A DNA stretch of 64,000 nt. It comes from Caballeronia concitans. GTDB taxonomy: Bacteria > Pseudomonadota > Gammaproteobacteria > Burkholderiales > Burkholderiaceae. Positions 1 through 9,172 of this stretch are shown here, piece after piece; position 1 is the first letter of the stretch; every line of letters begins with the position of its first letter. The notes beneath the pieces were generated by a model, which ran no database searches, had not been told where the DNA came from, and saw nothing but the letters and a program-made list of their open reading frames with translations. The stretch lies in contig NZ_FCNV02000007.1 in the NCBI RefSeq assembly GCF_001544615.1, positions 1-64,000 on the forward strand, read 5' to 3'. The position numbers were made by a program, and so were the translations under genes.

Positions 1-63
1 GGCCTGGCGTCGCTGTGCATCGGCGGCGGCATGGGCGTCGCGCTGGCGCTCGAGCGTCCGTAA
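1..63 (+). CDS. phaA: acetyl-CoA acetyltransferase, C-terminal end (partial)
   Basis: Only the last 20 codons and a TAA stop are inside the window. They read as the glycine-rich thiolase C-terminus (GLASLCIGGGMGVALALER), which carries the conserved Cys-Ile-Gly-Gly-Gly of the second active-site cysteine. Thiolases of this type condense two acetyl-CoA into acetoacetyl-CoA in the cytoplasm. A PhaB-type reductase follows 128 bp downstream on the same strand, so this is very probably PhaA of the poly-3-hydroxybutyrate pathway. A BktB-type paralogue cannot be excluded from so short a piece. Confidence 0.85.
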   Translation, partial: GLASLCIGGGMGVALALERP

Positions 64-191
64 GGCGCGGCGAGCGTGCATCGAGCAAGGGCAGCATGAA
101 GTAAGCATCTCCCGGCGTCGCACAATAAAAAACAGTCGATGCGCCGCCGGGATTGAAACGAGTGGCAAGAACCTGAGAGAGGACTATTAGC

Positions 192-935
192 ATGACTAAG
201 CGAATTGCAGTTGTAACCGGTGGCATGGGCGGTCTGGGCGAAGCAATCAGCATCAAGCTGAACGACGCGGGTTTCGCCGTCGTCGTGACGCATTCGCCGG
301 GCAACACGATCGTGTCGGAGTGGCTCGCGCAGATGGATCGCGAGGGGCGCAACTTCCGTGCTTATCCGGTCGATGTCGCCGACTACGACGCCAGCCAGCA
401 CTGCATCGCGAAGATTCAACGCGAAGTCGGACCGATCGATATTCTCGTCAACAACGCGGGCATCACGCAGGACACGACGTTCAAGAAGATGACGAAGGTG
501 AACTGGGACGCCGTGTTGCGCACGAATCTCGATTCCGTGTTCAACATGACGAAGCCGGTCTGCGAAGAGATGGTCGCGCGCGGATGGGGCCGCATCATCA
601 ATATCTCGTCTGTGAACGGATCGAAAGGACAGATCGGCCAGACGAACTACTCGGCGGCCAAAGCGGGCATGCACGGCTTCACGAAGTCGCTCGCGCTCGA
701 AGTGGCGCGAAAGGGCGTGACGGTCAACACCATTTCGCCGGGCTATCTCGCGACCAAGATGGTGACTGCGATTCCGCAAGAGATCCTCGATTCGAAGATC
801 CTGCCGCAGATTCCCGCGGGTCGCCTGGGCAAGCCGGAAGAAGTGGCGGCGCTCGTCGCGTTCCTGTGCTCGGACGATGCGGGCTTCGTGACCGGCTCGA
901 ACATCGCGATCAACGGCGGTCAGCACATGCACTGA
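192..935 (+). CDS. phaB: acetoacetyl-CoA reductase (NADPH-dependent SDR)
   Basis: 247 aa, the usual PhaB length. It reduces acetoacetyl-CoA to (R)-3-hydroxybutyryl-CoA, the monomer for PHB synthase. The Rossmann motif is at residues 10-16 (GGMGGLG), NNAG is at 87-90, and the catalytic triad is Ser140, Tyr153 and Lys157 in the YSAAK context. These spacings match characterised PhaB enzymes. ATG 192 follows a GAGAGAGGA ribosome-binding site about 10 nt upstream. The gene lies downstream of the thiolase, as in phaCAB operons. The regulator phaR, which commonly follows phaB in this family, is not present on this side. Confidence 0.95.
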   Translation: MTKRIAVVTGGMGGLGEAISIKLNDAGFAVVVTHSPGNTIVSEWLAQMDREGRNFRAYPVDVADYDASQHCIAKIQREVGPIDILVNNAGITQDTTFKKMTKVNWDAVLRTNLDSVFNMTKPVCEEMVARGWGRIINISSVNGSKGQIGQTNYSAAKAGMHGFTKSLALEVARKGVTVNTISPGYLATKMVTAIPQEILDSKILPQIPAGRLGKPEEVAALVAFLCSDDAGFVTGSNIAINGGQHMH

Positions 936-1069
936 TGCACATGCGGCATTGAAGCCGCATCGCCGTATTCTCTTGGCAGCGCGGAGCGTTGGCTTCGCGC
1001 TGCGTCGTCAATTCACGAACGAACATCGCCGGCTGCGCGCGCAACGGCGCGTGCCGGCATCACTTCCAA

Positions 1070-1288
1070 ATGGACGATTCCTGCACGGGCGCACGCCCTT
1101 ATACCGTGAACCAACTCGACTCGGCCATCGCGCACCTCGAACAGGTGCTGAACCTCGATGGCGCGAACTCACTCTTTTCAAAAACCTACTGGCGCGCTCG
1201 CGTCGAACAGGCGATGTCGACGCCGGGAGTCATGCCGTCCCAGCATGCGCGGCTTCAACGGCTGATCGACCGGATCGAAACATCGTGA
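1070..1288 (+). CDS. small hypothetical protein
   Basis: A 72-residue reading from ATG 1070. The frame opens upstream at 989, but that N-terminal part looks like out-of-frame translation. The remainder is a plausible soluble helical protein (AIAHLEQVLNL, then ARLQRLIDRIE) without signal peptide or membrane segment. I do not recognise a domain. No good ribosome-binding site precedes ATG 1070, so coding status rests on the protein-like composition and its place between phaB and the lipoprotein gene. Confidence 0.45.
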   Translation: MDDSCTGARPYTVNQLDSAIAHLEQVLNLDGANSLFSKTYWRARVEQAMSTPGVMPSQHARLQRLIDRIETS

Positions 1289-1405
1289 AGCGTCATGACA
1301 GCGGCCGGCGCGCATCACGTGCGCCGATCGCTTTCGTATGATCCGTGAAGGAATTCGAGGACGGTTGTACCATGCGTCCCTTTCGAATTTCAGTTTCACG
1401 AACGC

Positions 1406-1735
1406 ATGATCGATCTCTTTACAAGCCGCACGATGAGTGCGTCGCTGCTGCTTTGCGCGCTCGCGGCGTGCAGCACCGCGAGCGAAATCACCGCTGGTCC
1501 GCAATCCGGCGTCTACAGCGTGACCGGCAAGGCGACCGGCACGCGCATGTCGTGGGTGACCGCGCGAAGCCGGGCGATGGACGCCGCCAACGATTACTGC
1601 AAGGAGCGCCAGCAACACGTTCTCGTGCGCTCGGAAAGCACGAGCGGCGTGCGATCGCTCGAAGAACAGACGTCCACCGTCAACTTCATTTGCGTGCCTG
1701 AATCGACGAGCGCGGCGAACGCAACCAGCGGCTGA
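1406..1735 (+). CDS. small putative lipoprotein
   Basis: 109 aa from ATG 1406, or 100 aa from ATG 1433. A short hydrophobic stretch ends in the lipobox-like LAAC (SLLLCALAAC), so the mature protein would start at that cysteine and be anchored to a membrane. The rest is polar, with two further cysteines that could form a disulphide in the periplasm. I do not recognise a characterised family. Which of the two starts is used is unclear; the shorter form gives a more typical signal peptide. Confidence 0.65.
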   Translation: MIDLFTSRTMSASLLLCALAACSTASEITAGPQSGVYSVTGKATGTRMSWVTARSRAMDAANDYCKERQQHVLVRSESTSGVRSLEEQTSTVNFICVPESTSAANATSG

Positions 1736-1743
1736 TCCGCGCG

Positions 1744-2037
1744 TTACTGACTCGCTCCTTGTCCGATGCCGGCCTTCTTCTGCGCGTTCTGTAAGTCCTG
1801 CGGATACGATGCATCGTCGCGACGCGCCGGGTTATAGCCTGCCGCTTCGAGCTTCTTCAGTTCGGCATTCTTCTTCGCGCGCGCCTCCTTGCGCGCGGCC
1901 TTCTTCTGCGCCTTCGTCTGTGGCGCCGCCTGCGTGGTGTCGCTCGCGTCCTGCGCATGCGATACCGGCGCGGCGGCGAGCGCGAACGCGGCCACGATCA
2001 TCGACACAGTGAGTTTCTTGCCAGTCAGTGCGTTCAT
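1744..2037 (-). CDS. DUF4148-like secreted small protein
   Basis: 97 aa. Residues 1-28 form a signal peptide ending near SHAQ. A very Lys/Ala-rich segment follows (about 40-66), then a LEAAGYNPARRDDASYP stretch that resembles the DUF4148 core common as multicopy periplasmic proteins in Burkholderiaceae. Function is unknown for the family. It is convergent with the upstream lipoprotein gene (8 bp between the stop codons). Confidence 0.7.
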   Translation of the reverse strand: MNALTGKKLTVSMIVAAFALAAAPVSHAQDASDTTQAAPQTKAQKKAARKEARAKKNAELKKLEAAGYNPARRDDASYPQDLQNAQKKAGIGQGASQ

Positions 2038-2170
2038 ATCCTCTCCACGAATTGGTTGATACGTCGCTGCGGGGCTGAACGATCATCAGGCGAAGCCGAT
2101 CGCCATCGACCGGCTGCATTCGCTGTTGCCCGTGCAAGCGCGGCGGCGAGTCTGACAAAAACGGCGCGCG

Positions 2171-3952
2171 TCAGATATTCAAGGCGCGCTTGTTCACCGC
2201 AAGCGCCGCTTCGCGCATCACTTCCGAGAGCGACGGATGCGGATGCGAAATGATGCCGATATCTTCCGACGCCGCCTTGAACTCCATCGCGACGACCGCC
2301 TCGGCGATCAGATCCGACGCGTTCGCCGAGATGATGTGAACGCCGAGAATCTCGTCGGTTTTCGCATCGGCGATGACCTTGATGAAGCCGTCCGTTTCGC
2401 CGATGCCGAGCGCGCGGCCGTTGGCCATCATCGGGAATTGGCCGCTCTTGAAATCGCGGCCTTCGGCCTTCAGCGCCTGCTCCGTCTGCCCGACCCACGC
2501 AATTTCCGGATGCGTGTAGATCACCCACGGAATGCAGTTGTAGTCGATATGCGGCTTCTGCCCGTCGATGATCTCCGCCACCAGCACGCCTTCGTCCTCG
2601 GCCTTGTGCGCGAGCATCGGGCCGCGCACGACATCGCCGATCGCGTAGACGTTCGGGACTTTCGTCGCGCAATGGCCATCGACGGGAATGAAGCCGCGCG
2701 CATCCACAGCCAGGCCGATCGAATCCAGCCCGAGATTGTCCGTGTTCGGCACGCGCCCGATGGAGACGATCAGCCGGTCCGATTCGAGCGTCTGCGCGCC
2801 GCCGTCCTTGTCGGTATAGGAAACGGACACGCCTTTATCCGACGACTCGACCTTCTCGATCTTCACGCCCAGATGAATGTTCAGCCCTTGCTTCTTGAAG
2901 AGCTTGGCGGCTTCTTTTTGCAGCGCCGCGTCCGTGGTGCCGAGGAAGTCGGGCAGCGCTTCGAGAATCGTCACGTCCGCGCCGAGCCTGCGCCACACCG
3001 ACCCGAGTTCCAGCCCGATCACGCCCGCGCCGATCACCGTCAGCTTCTTCGGCACGGAATCGAATGCGAGCGCGCCTTCGTTATCGGACACGATGCGGTT
3101 GTCAACAGGCACGTTCGGCAGATGCCGCGCCTTCGACCCCGTCGCGATGATCACATGCTTCGCGGTGTGGCTGCCGCTCGTGTCGCCGCCGCTCACGTCG
3201 ATGCGAAAATTGCCGCCGTCCTTGCCCGCGAGCTTGCCGTGGCCCTTGAGCCACGTAATCTTGTTTTTGCGAAAAAGAAACTCGACGCCGCCCGTGATCT
3301 TCTCGACGATCGCTTCCTTGCGGCCGATGAGTTTGCCGAGATCGAGACTCACCTTCTCAACGTTGACGCCGTGATCGCTTAAGTGCAGGCGCGCGTTCTC
3401 GAATTGCTCGGACGATGCGAGCAGCGCTTTCGACGGAATGCAGCCGACATTGAGACACGTGCCGCCGAGCTTCGGCTTGCCGGCCGGATTGATCCACTCT
3501 TCGACGCACGCCACCGACATGCCGAGTTGCGCGGCGCGAATCGCGGCGATGTATCCGCCGGGGCCGGCGCCGATCACGATGACATCGAAGTCGGCTTTTT
3601 CGGTGGAAGAGGAGGGCGCGGGCGAAGTCTGCGCGGCGGGTCTTTCAGGCGCGGCGGGCTTCGCTGCGGCAGGAGCAGGCGCGGAAGGAGTGGAAGGTGC
3701 AGCGGCTTTGGCGTCGGTGTCGATAGCGGCGAGCAGTTCATCGGCGTGAACGATATCGCCTTCCTGCTTCAGCACTTCCGCGAGCACGCCCGACGATGGC
3801 GCGGGCACTTCGAGCACGACCTTGTCGGTTTCGAGCTCGACGAGAATTTCGTCTTGCGTCACGGGGTCGCCCGCTTTCTTTTTCCACGGCAGCATGGTTG
3901 CTTCCGTGACGGACTCGGAAAGCTGCGGAACCTTGACTTCGACCCTGGCCAT
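2171..3952 (-). CDS. lpdA: dihydrolipoyl dehydrogenase (E3) with N-terminal lipoyl domain
   Basis: 593 aa, longer than the roughly 475 aa of plain E3 because of an extra N-terminal domain. Residues 1-76 are a biotinyl/lipoyl domain with the lipoylation lysine at 44 (ETDKV). An Ala/Pro-rich flexible linker covers about 80-118. The FAD site (GAGPGG) is at 128-133, the redox-active disulphide at Cys166/Cys171 (GGTCLNVGC), an NAD site (GAGVIG) follows, and the C-terminal catalytic HPHPSLSE is present. It reoxidises dihydrolipoamide of 2-oxoacid dehydrogenase complexes using NAD+. The AGGAGA ribosome-binding site fits ATG 3952. In related bacteria this architecture usually sits directly after aceE-aceF; here the neighbour upstream is a sugar-binding protein gene 115 bp away. 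Confidence 0.95.
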   Translation of the reverse strand: MARVEVKVPQLSESVTEATMLPWKKKAGDPVTQDEILVELETDKVVLEVPAPSSGVLAEVLKQEGDIVHADELLAAIDTDAKAAAPSTPSAPAPAAAKPAAPERPAAQTSPAPSSSTEKADFDVIVIGAGPGGYIAAIRAAQLGMSVACVEEWINPAGKPKLGGTCLNVGCIPSKALLASSEQFENARLHLSDHGVNVEKVSLDLGKLIGRKEAIVEKITGGVEFLFRKNKITWLKGHGKLAGKDGGNFRIDVSGGDTSGSHTAKHVIIATGSKARHLPNVPVDNRIVSDNEGALAFDSVPKKLTVIGAGVIGLELGSVWRRLGADVTILEALPDFLGTTDAALQKEAAKLFKKQGLNIHLGVKIEKVESSDKGVSVSYTDKDGGAQTLESDRLIVSIGRVPNTDNLGLDSIGLAVDARGFIPVDGHCATKVPNVYAIGDVVRGPMLAHKAEDEGVLVAEIIDGQKPHIDYNCIPWVIYTHPEIAWVGQTEQALKAEGRDFKSGQFPMMANGRALGIGETDGFIKVIADAKTDEILGVHIISANASDLIAEAVVAMEFKAASEDIGIISHPHPSLSEVMREAALAVNKRALNI

Positions 3953-4067
3953 TCAGTTTCTCCTGTGAGCGCTGCTTGCGATGGGACCGCGAGAAGCCAC
4001 AGGATACGCCGTGTGCCCGGCGGGCGTACGAAACGCCGCGCCCGCCGCGCATGCACGGCAAGACCGC

Positions 4068-5012
4068 TTAGTGCGGCGACGACCAGCCCTTGTAGCTGCC
4101 GACGTTTTCGCGCGTGACGAGCGTCGACGGCATCAGGATCATCGTGCTGCTCGGCTTCTGGCCGTTCATCAGGCCATAGCCGACGCTCACCGCCTGCTGC
4201 GCCATCGACCACGGGTCCTGGCTCGCGGACGCCTGGACGAGCGTGTCGCTCTTCAGGGCGGTTTCGATATCCGGCGCGCCGTCCACCGACGTGATCACGA
4301 TGTTCTTGCGCTGCAACTGCTTTGCTGCGAGATCGGTGCCGATGGCTTGCGGATCGTTGATCGCGAAGACGCCGTCGAGCTTGGGAAAGCGCGTGAGATA
4401 GCCCTGCATCGCGTTCATGCCGCCTTCGCGCGAGCCTTTCGCGTCCTGATCGTCGGACAGCACCTTGATGCCGGGATTCTTCGCGAGCACCGTCTTGCAG
4501 CCGTTCACGCGGTCGATCACCGCCGACACCTGCGGCCCGTTCTCGATCACCACGTTGCCCTTGCCGTTCAACTTCTTCGCGAGATAGTCGCACGCGAGTT
4601 CGCCCGCCTGCACGTTGTTCGTCTGCACGGTGGCGTCCGCGCCCGCCGCCGCGACATCGACCGCGACCACGACGATGCCCGCCGCCTTCGCCTTCTTGAT
4701 CGCCGGTTCGATGGCCTTCGGATCGACGGCGTTGATGAGGATCATGTCCACGTGCGCCGAGATGAAGTTGTCGATCTGCGTGAACTGCTTGTTCATGTCG
4801 TAATCGGACGATACCGACGTGACCTTCACGTTCGGATTGATCGTCTTGGCTTTCGCTTCCGCGCCCTTCGCAATGGTCACGAAGTACGGATTGCCGAGCG
4901 AGCCGACCGTGATGCCGATGGCCTTCAGCGGCTTGTCGGCGGCGTGGGCTGAAAGCGACATCGTGAATCCGAGCGCGAGTGCGACGCTCGCGAGTAGTTT
5001 CTTCTTGCGCAT
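4068..5012 (-). CDS. sugar ABC transporter periplasmic substrate-binding protein (RbsB-type)
   Basis: 314 aa. A cleavable signal peptide (residues 1-24, ending SAHAA) is followed by a type I periplasmic-binding fold (Peripla_BP_4). Typical stretches are the early GSLGNPYF, then IDNFISAHVDMILINAVDP, and a late VITSVDGAPD. It would capture a monosaccharide or polyol in the periplasm and pass it to the permease encoded 80 bp upstream in the same operon. GGAGA precedes the ATG. The sugar cannot be told from sequence. It is the last gene of the ROK-ATPase-permease-binding protein unit. Confidence 0.93.
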   Translation of the reverse strand: MRKKKLLASVALALGFTMSLSAHAADKPLKAIGITVGSLGNPYFVTIAKGAEAKAKTINPNVKVTSVSSDYDMNKQFTQIDNFISAHVDMILINAVDPKAIEPAIKKAKAAGIVVVAVDVAAAGADATVQTNNVQAGELACDYLAKKLNGKGNVVIENGPQVSAVIDRVNGCKTVLAKNPGIKVLSDDQDAKGSREGGMNAMQGYLTRFPKLDGVFAINDPQAIGTDLAAKQLQRKNIVITSVDGAPDIETALKSDTLVQASASQDPWSMAQQAVSVGYGLMNGQKPSSTMILMPSTLVTRENVGSYKGWSSPH

Positions 5013-5092
5013 GTTTGTTGTCTCCGGATGGGTCCGTTCGTGTTGGCCGGACGCGCGCGGACCTGCGCGCGCCCGGATGATGCAGATTCGGA

Positions 5093-6115
5093 TTACGTGC
5101 GCGCCGATCCGCGCTGGCGGTAACGATCGAGCGCCACCGCGCCGATGATCACGAGCCCCTTGATGATGTACTGCCAGATGTCCGACACGCCGAGCAGCAC
5201 AAGACCGTTCGAGAGCACCGCGATGATGAGCGCGCCCACCAGCGTGCCGACGATCGACCCGACGCCGCCGACGAAGCTCGTGCCGCCGAGAATGACCGCG
5301 GCGATGGCATCGAGTTCATAAGACTGGCCGAGTTGCAAACCGTTCGCCGCGTAGAGCCGCGCCGCCGACATCACCGCGCCGAGACCCGCGAGCAGGCCGG
5401 ACATCGCGTAGACGAACATCTGGATGCCCCACACCTTGATGCCCGAGAGACGGGCCGCTTCCGGATTGCCGCCGACCGAATAGATGCGCAGGCCGAGCAC
5501 CGTTCGCCGCAGGATGAACCACGAAATGATGACGACCGCGAGCGCGATGATGACGAGCCACGGCACACCGAGCACCGTTTCGTTGCCGATGAACGCGAAC
5601 GGCAGTTGCGGGTTGAAGATGGTCGTGTCGTGACCGATGAGCCGCGCAATGCCGCGCACGGCGGTGAGCGAGCCTAAGGTCACGATGAACGGCGGCAATT
5701 TCAGGAGCGCGATGAGCGCGCCGTTGATGACGCCGAATCCCAAACCGACCGCGAGCGCCGCCGGTACGCCGAGCCATCCCATGCCCGGCAGGTTCGATGC
5801 GAGCAGCGCCGTCACCGCCGCCGCCGACAGCACCGATCCCACCGACAGATCGATACCGCCCGTCAGAATCACGAAGGTCATGCCCGCCGCGAGCACGATG
5901 TTGATCGACGCCTGCTGCGTGACGATCGACATGTTCTGCAGGCTGAAGAAGCCGTCCGTGACGATGCCGAATCCGATGCACAGCAGAATCAGCACCGGCA
6001 GCATGCCGGCGGTGCGCATCAGCACCTGCATGCGTTCGCGATGTTCGATGCGCGTCTGGCGTTCGGCCACGCTCGGTGCGCCGACCTTGTCGTGCTGCTT
6101 GGTCAAGTTGCTCAT
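5093..6115 (-). CDS. sugar ABC transporter permease (RbsC-type)
   Basis: 340 aa, an inner-membrane permease of the ribose/xylose/galactose class with roughly 8-10 hydrophobic helices. It carries the family signature around the GGIDLSVGSV segment and the later AVILGGTSFVGGVGS segment. It starts 18 bp downstream of the ATPase stop, with a GGAGAGAG ribosome-binding site. It forms the membrane channel with the adjacent RbsA-like ATPase and receives substrate from the binding protein downstream. Substrate specificity is not visible. Confidence 0.94.
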   Translation of the reverse strand: MSNLTKQHDKVGAPSVAERQTRIEHRERMQVLMRTAGMLPVLILLCIGFGIVTDGFFSLQNMSIVTQQASINIVLAAGMTFVILTGGIDLSVGSVLSAAAVTALLASNLPGMGWLGVPAALAVGLGFGVINGALIALLKLPPFIVTLGSLTAVRGIARLIGHDTTIFNPQLPFAFIGNETVLGVPWLVIIALAVVIISWFILRRTVLGLRIYSVGGNPEAARLSGIKVWGIQMFVYAMSGLLAGLGAVMSAARLYAANGLQLGQSYELDAIAAVILGGTSFVGGVGSIVGTLVGALIIAVLSNGLVLLGVSDIWQYIIKGLVIIGAVALDRYRQRGSART

Positions 6116-6133
6116 GTCTCTCTCCGATATGTG

Positions 6134-7690
6134 CTATGCCGCCTGATCGAGCGCGGCCCGCGAGCCGGTCGCCAGTTCGATGATGCCTTCCTGCGAGATC
6201 GGCTTGCCCGAATGCCCGCCCAGCTCGCCCGCGATTTCGCCTTCGCGCATCACGAGCACGCGATCCGCCACGCCGATCACTTCAGGCAGTTCGCTCGATA
6301 TCACGATCACGCCGACGCCCGAGCGCGCGAGATCGTTGATGATTCGATAAATCTCCGACTTCGCGCCGATATCGACGCCGCGCGTGGGTTCGTCGAGGAT
6401 CAGCACGTGCGGGCGCGTTTCCAGCAGACGCGAAAGCAGCACCTTCTGCTGATTCCCGCCCGACAGCGCGCCCGCGTTCACGCGCGCGTTCGGCACGCGA
6501 ATCGACAGCGCGGCGATCGCGTCGCGCGCACGCGCATTGCCGCGCGCGATGTCCATCACGCCGGCTTTCGCATCGCGCCCGGCAACCGCGACGTTGATGT
6601 TGTCGCGCACGCTCATGTCGAGAAAAAGCCCCTGGCCCTTGCGGTCTTCGGTGAGATAGACGAGGCCCGCGTCGATGGCGTCGCGCGGCGTGCGCAGCTT
6701 GAGCGGCTTGCCGTGCATCGACACTTCGCCGCGCTTGCGTTCCTCCGCGCCGAAGATGAGGCGCGCGAGTTCCGTGCGTCCCGCGCCGACCAGTCCCGCG
6801 ATGCCGAGCACTTCGCCCGCGTGCAGATCGAGACTGCAGCCGCGCACGCGGTTGTCGTCGGCGATATCGCGCACGGACAGCACGACGTGGCCCGGATCGT
6901 AGGGCGCATGCTCCTTCTTGTAGAAGCCGGAGATGTCGCGGCCGACCATCATGCGCACGAGACTTTCGGCGGACAGTTCGTCACGCATCAACGTGCCGAC
7001 ATACGCGCCGTCGCGCAGCACGGAAACGCGGTCGCTCAACTCGTAGATTTCGGCCATCCGGTGGCTGATATAGATGATCGCGATGCCTTCCGCGCGCAGT
7101 TGCCGCACGAGTTCGAACAGGCGATCGGTTTCGCGCGAGGAGAGCGGCGTGGTCGGTTCGTCCATCACGAGGATGCGCGCCTTCGCATGCACCGCCCGCG
7201 CGATTTCGACGAGTTGCCGCTCCGCAATCGACAGATCGCCGACGAGCGTATGCGGCTTGAACGCCGCGCCCAGGCGCGTGAGCACGTCCAGACAGCCGCG
7301 CTCCATGCCCGCGCGATCCACCAATCGGCCGCGCCGCAGTTCGCGTCCGGCGTAGATGTTTTCCGCCACCGAGAGATTCGGCGCGAGGCTCAACTCCTGA
7401 TAGATCACGGCGACGCCGAGGGAACGTGCGGCGAGCGGTCCGTCGATGGTGACGGGCTGGCCGTCGATCAGAATCTGCCCGCCGGCGTCGGCCTGATACG
7501 CGCCGGACAGGATCTTCATGAGCGTGGACTTGCCCGCGCCGTTTTCGCCCATCAGCGAATGCACTTCGCCGGGATAGACGGACAGGCGCACGTCATTGAG
7601 CGCGCGCACGCCTGGAAACGTTTTGCTGATGCCGCGCATTTCGAGCAGCGGCGTGCCGGTGTGCGGCGATCCGGGGGATTCATGCGGCAT
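6134..7690 (-). CDS. sugar ABC transporter ATP-binding protein (RbsA-type, two ATPase domains)
   Basis: 518 aa with two fused ABC domains, as in RbsA/XylG/MglA. The first half has Walker [10 protein letters not shown], a signature-like LSIAERQ and Walker B ILVMDEPT. The second half has the divergent Walker [10 protein letters not shown] typical of this family, signature LSGGNQQK and Walker B VLILDEPT. The start overlaps the end of the ROK regulator gene by 11 bp, which suggests translational coupling. It energises import through the following permease. Confidence 0.95.
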   Translation of the reverse strand: MPHESPGSPHTGTPLLEMRGISKTFPGVRALNDVRLSVYPGEVHSLMGENGAGKSTLMKILSGAYQADAGGQILIDGQPVTIDGPLAARSLGVAVIYQELSLAPNLSVAENIYAGRELRRGRLVDRAGMERGCLDVLTRLGAAFKPHTLVGDLSIAERQLVEIARAVHAKARILVMDEPTTPLSSRETDRLFELVRQLRAEGIAIIYISHRMAEIYELSDRVSVLRDGAYVGTLMRDELSAESLVRMMVGRDISGFYKKEHAPYDPGHVVLSVRDIADDNRVRGCSLDLHAGEVLGIAGLVGAGRTELARLIFGAEERKRGEVSMHGKPLKLRTPRDAIDAGLVYLTEDRKGQGLFLDMSVRDNINVAVAGRDAKAGVMDIARGNARARDAIAALSIRVPNARVNAGALSGGNQQKVLLSRLLETRPHVLILDEPTRGVDIGAKSEIYRIINDLARSGVGVIVISSELPEVIGVADRVLVMREGEIAGELGGHSGKPISQEGIIELATGSRAALDQAA

Positions 7691-8939
7691 GGTCGACCTC
7701 CTGCGATTTGACTGCCGCAGCGCGATGCAGCCCGACGCGCGGCGAGAAGTTGAAGAACATCGGCAGCGTGGCTGCGCCGATCGCGCCCGCGTCCGGGCCG
7801 AAACTGCCGCGCACGATGGCCGGCGTGCCGCGCGCTTCCGGCGCGTTGGCGGTCATCGTCGCGAAAAGACGTTGGATGATGCGGTCGAGCAGGCCGCCGT
7901 CGATATCGGCGTCGAGCACGACCATCGGCACGTCGAGCACGCAGAGCGCCGTGCGCAAGGCGGGCGCGAGCGCTTCGATGCAGTCGTCGATCCATTCGTC
8001 GACGGCGGGAAGACGCTGCTCGATGCACGCCTGCAAGTCGATGCGGTTGTCCGCCGGCGCGCCGCAATGGCGCAGATGCCGCGCGAGCGCATTGAGCGAG
8101 GCCCGCGCGAGCAGAATGTCCCACGCGCCCGGCGGCTGCGGCGCGGAGGGCAGGCGGCTCGGCGGCACGGGAATCACGCCGATGTCGCCCGCGTTGCCGG
8201 TCGCGCCGCGCAGACAGTCGCCGTCGATCGCGATGCCGCCGCCGATCGCCGAGCCGAGGAAAAGGTAGACGAAGTCGTCGCAGCGGCGTCCGTGGCCGTA
8301 GAACAGTTCGGCGGTCGCGGCGGCGTTGCCGTCGTTTTCGCCGAAGACGGGCAGGCCGATCGCGCGCGACAGCGCGGCGGGAAAGTCGGTTTCGTCCCAG
8401 GCGCGGAAGGTGTCGGCGCTGACGGTATCGGCGCTCACGCCCAGTTCGCGCAGCCAGCTGCCGAGGTTGTACGGCTGCGCGACGCCCACGCCCGTCAGCC
8501 GATCGCGCTCGGCGACGCTCAAGAGCCCGAGCATGCCGTCGATGTCGCGCTGAACGATTTCGAGCACGTCGGACGGATGCGGCAGCACGGTATCGATTGC
8601 GCTGCGGGCGAGCACTTCGCCTGCGAAATTGACGAGCACCGTCTCGATGCTCGTGCGATCCAGCCGCACGCCGATGCCGAACGCGCCGCGCGGGTCCAGC
8701 CGCAACATCGACGCGGGCTGGCCGCGCTGGCCGTCGAGCCGCCGTCCGGTGTATTCGATTAGACCCGCTTTCGCCAGCGAATCGACGATGCCGCCGACCG
8801 CCGTGCTCGTCAAATTGGCATGACGCGCCAGTTCGGCCTTGGATGCCGGTTCGGTGCGCCGCAGCGTCTGCAGAAGCAGACGCTCGTTGTAACGGCGCAC
8901 GGTTGCTGAATTGCTGCCTCTGCCGCTCGGGGATTTCAC
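7680..8939 (-). CDS. ROK-family transcriptional regulator
   Basis: 419 aa from a GTG start (8939) with CCGGAGA upstream. An N-terminal winged helix (about residues 12-70, with [22 protein letters not shown]) is followed by a ROK sugar-kinase-like domain with the FGIGVRLDR segment and the ROK ATP/sugar motif region near [12 protein letters not shown]. The usual Zn-binding CxCGxxGC cysteines are not seen; the segment after [12 protein letters not shown] lacks them, so this may be a sugar-responsive repressor without kinase activity. It is the first gene of the ABC operon and probably controls it. A 17-bp palindrome 42 bp upstream of its start is the likely operator. Confidence 0.9.
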   Translation of the reverse strand: MKSPSGRGSNSATVRRYNERLLLQTLRRTEPASKAELARHANLTSTAVGGIVDSLAKAGLIEYTGRRLDGQRGQPASMLRLDPRGAFGIGVRLDRTSIETVLVNFAGEVLARSAIDTVLPHPSDVLEIVQRDIDGMLGLLSVAERDRLTGVGVAQPYNLGSWLRELGVSADTVSADTFRAWDETDFPAALSRAIGLPVFGENDGNAAATAELFYGHGRRCDDFVYLFLGSAIGGGIAIDGDCLRGATGNAGDIGVIPVPPSRLPSAPQPPGAWDILLARASLNALARHLRHCGAPADNRIDLQACIEQRLPAVDEWIDDCIEALAPALRTALCVLDVPMVVLDADIDGGLLDRIIQRLFATMTANAPEARGTPAIVRGSFGPDAGAIGAATLPMFFNFSPRVGLHRAAAVKSQEVDHAA

Positions 8940-8980
8940 GCGGTGTCTCCGGTGAGTGACCGTCGTCTGCGGCCATTAAT

Positions 8981-8997
8981 TAAATCAAGTTGATTTA
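8981..8997. promoter_or_regulatory. perfect 17-bp palindrome, candidate ROK operator
   Basis: The sequence TAAATCAAGTTGATTTA is a perfect inverted repeat (8-bp arms around a central G) inside an AT-rich island of otherwise GC-rich DNA. It lies 42 bp upstream of the ROK regulator start and in the divergent gap with msrC. Its position and symmetry suggest the binding site of the ROK repressor. This is inference; no binding evidence is available from sequence. Confidence 0.6.
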
Positions 8998-9172
8998 TTT
9001 AAAGACGACGGCGCCTCGATGTAAACGAGGGAAATCCCGAAGAGCGTTGCCGGACGCGGCGTACCGCGTTCTTGCAAACAGTACGCGACCCGGCTTGCAG
9101 ACGCCTTTCTGCCGCGCGAAACGCCGGAATCCGCGCTGTGCTATCGTCGATGAGACATTTTGAGACGCCGCC

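Noticed and set aside
7680-7690. Possible frameshift at the ROK/ATPase overlap
   Set aside because: The 11-bp overlap leaves both proteins full-length and is a common coupling arrangement.
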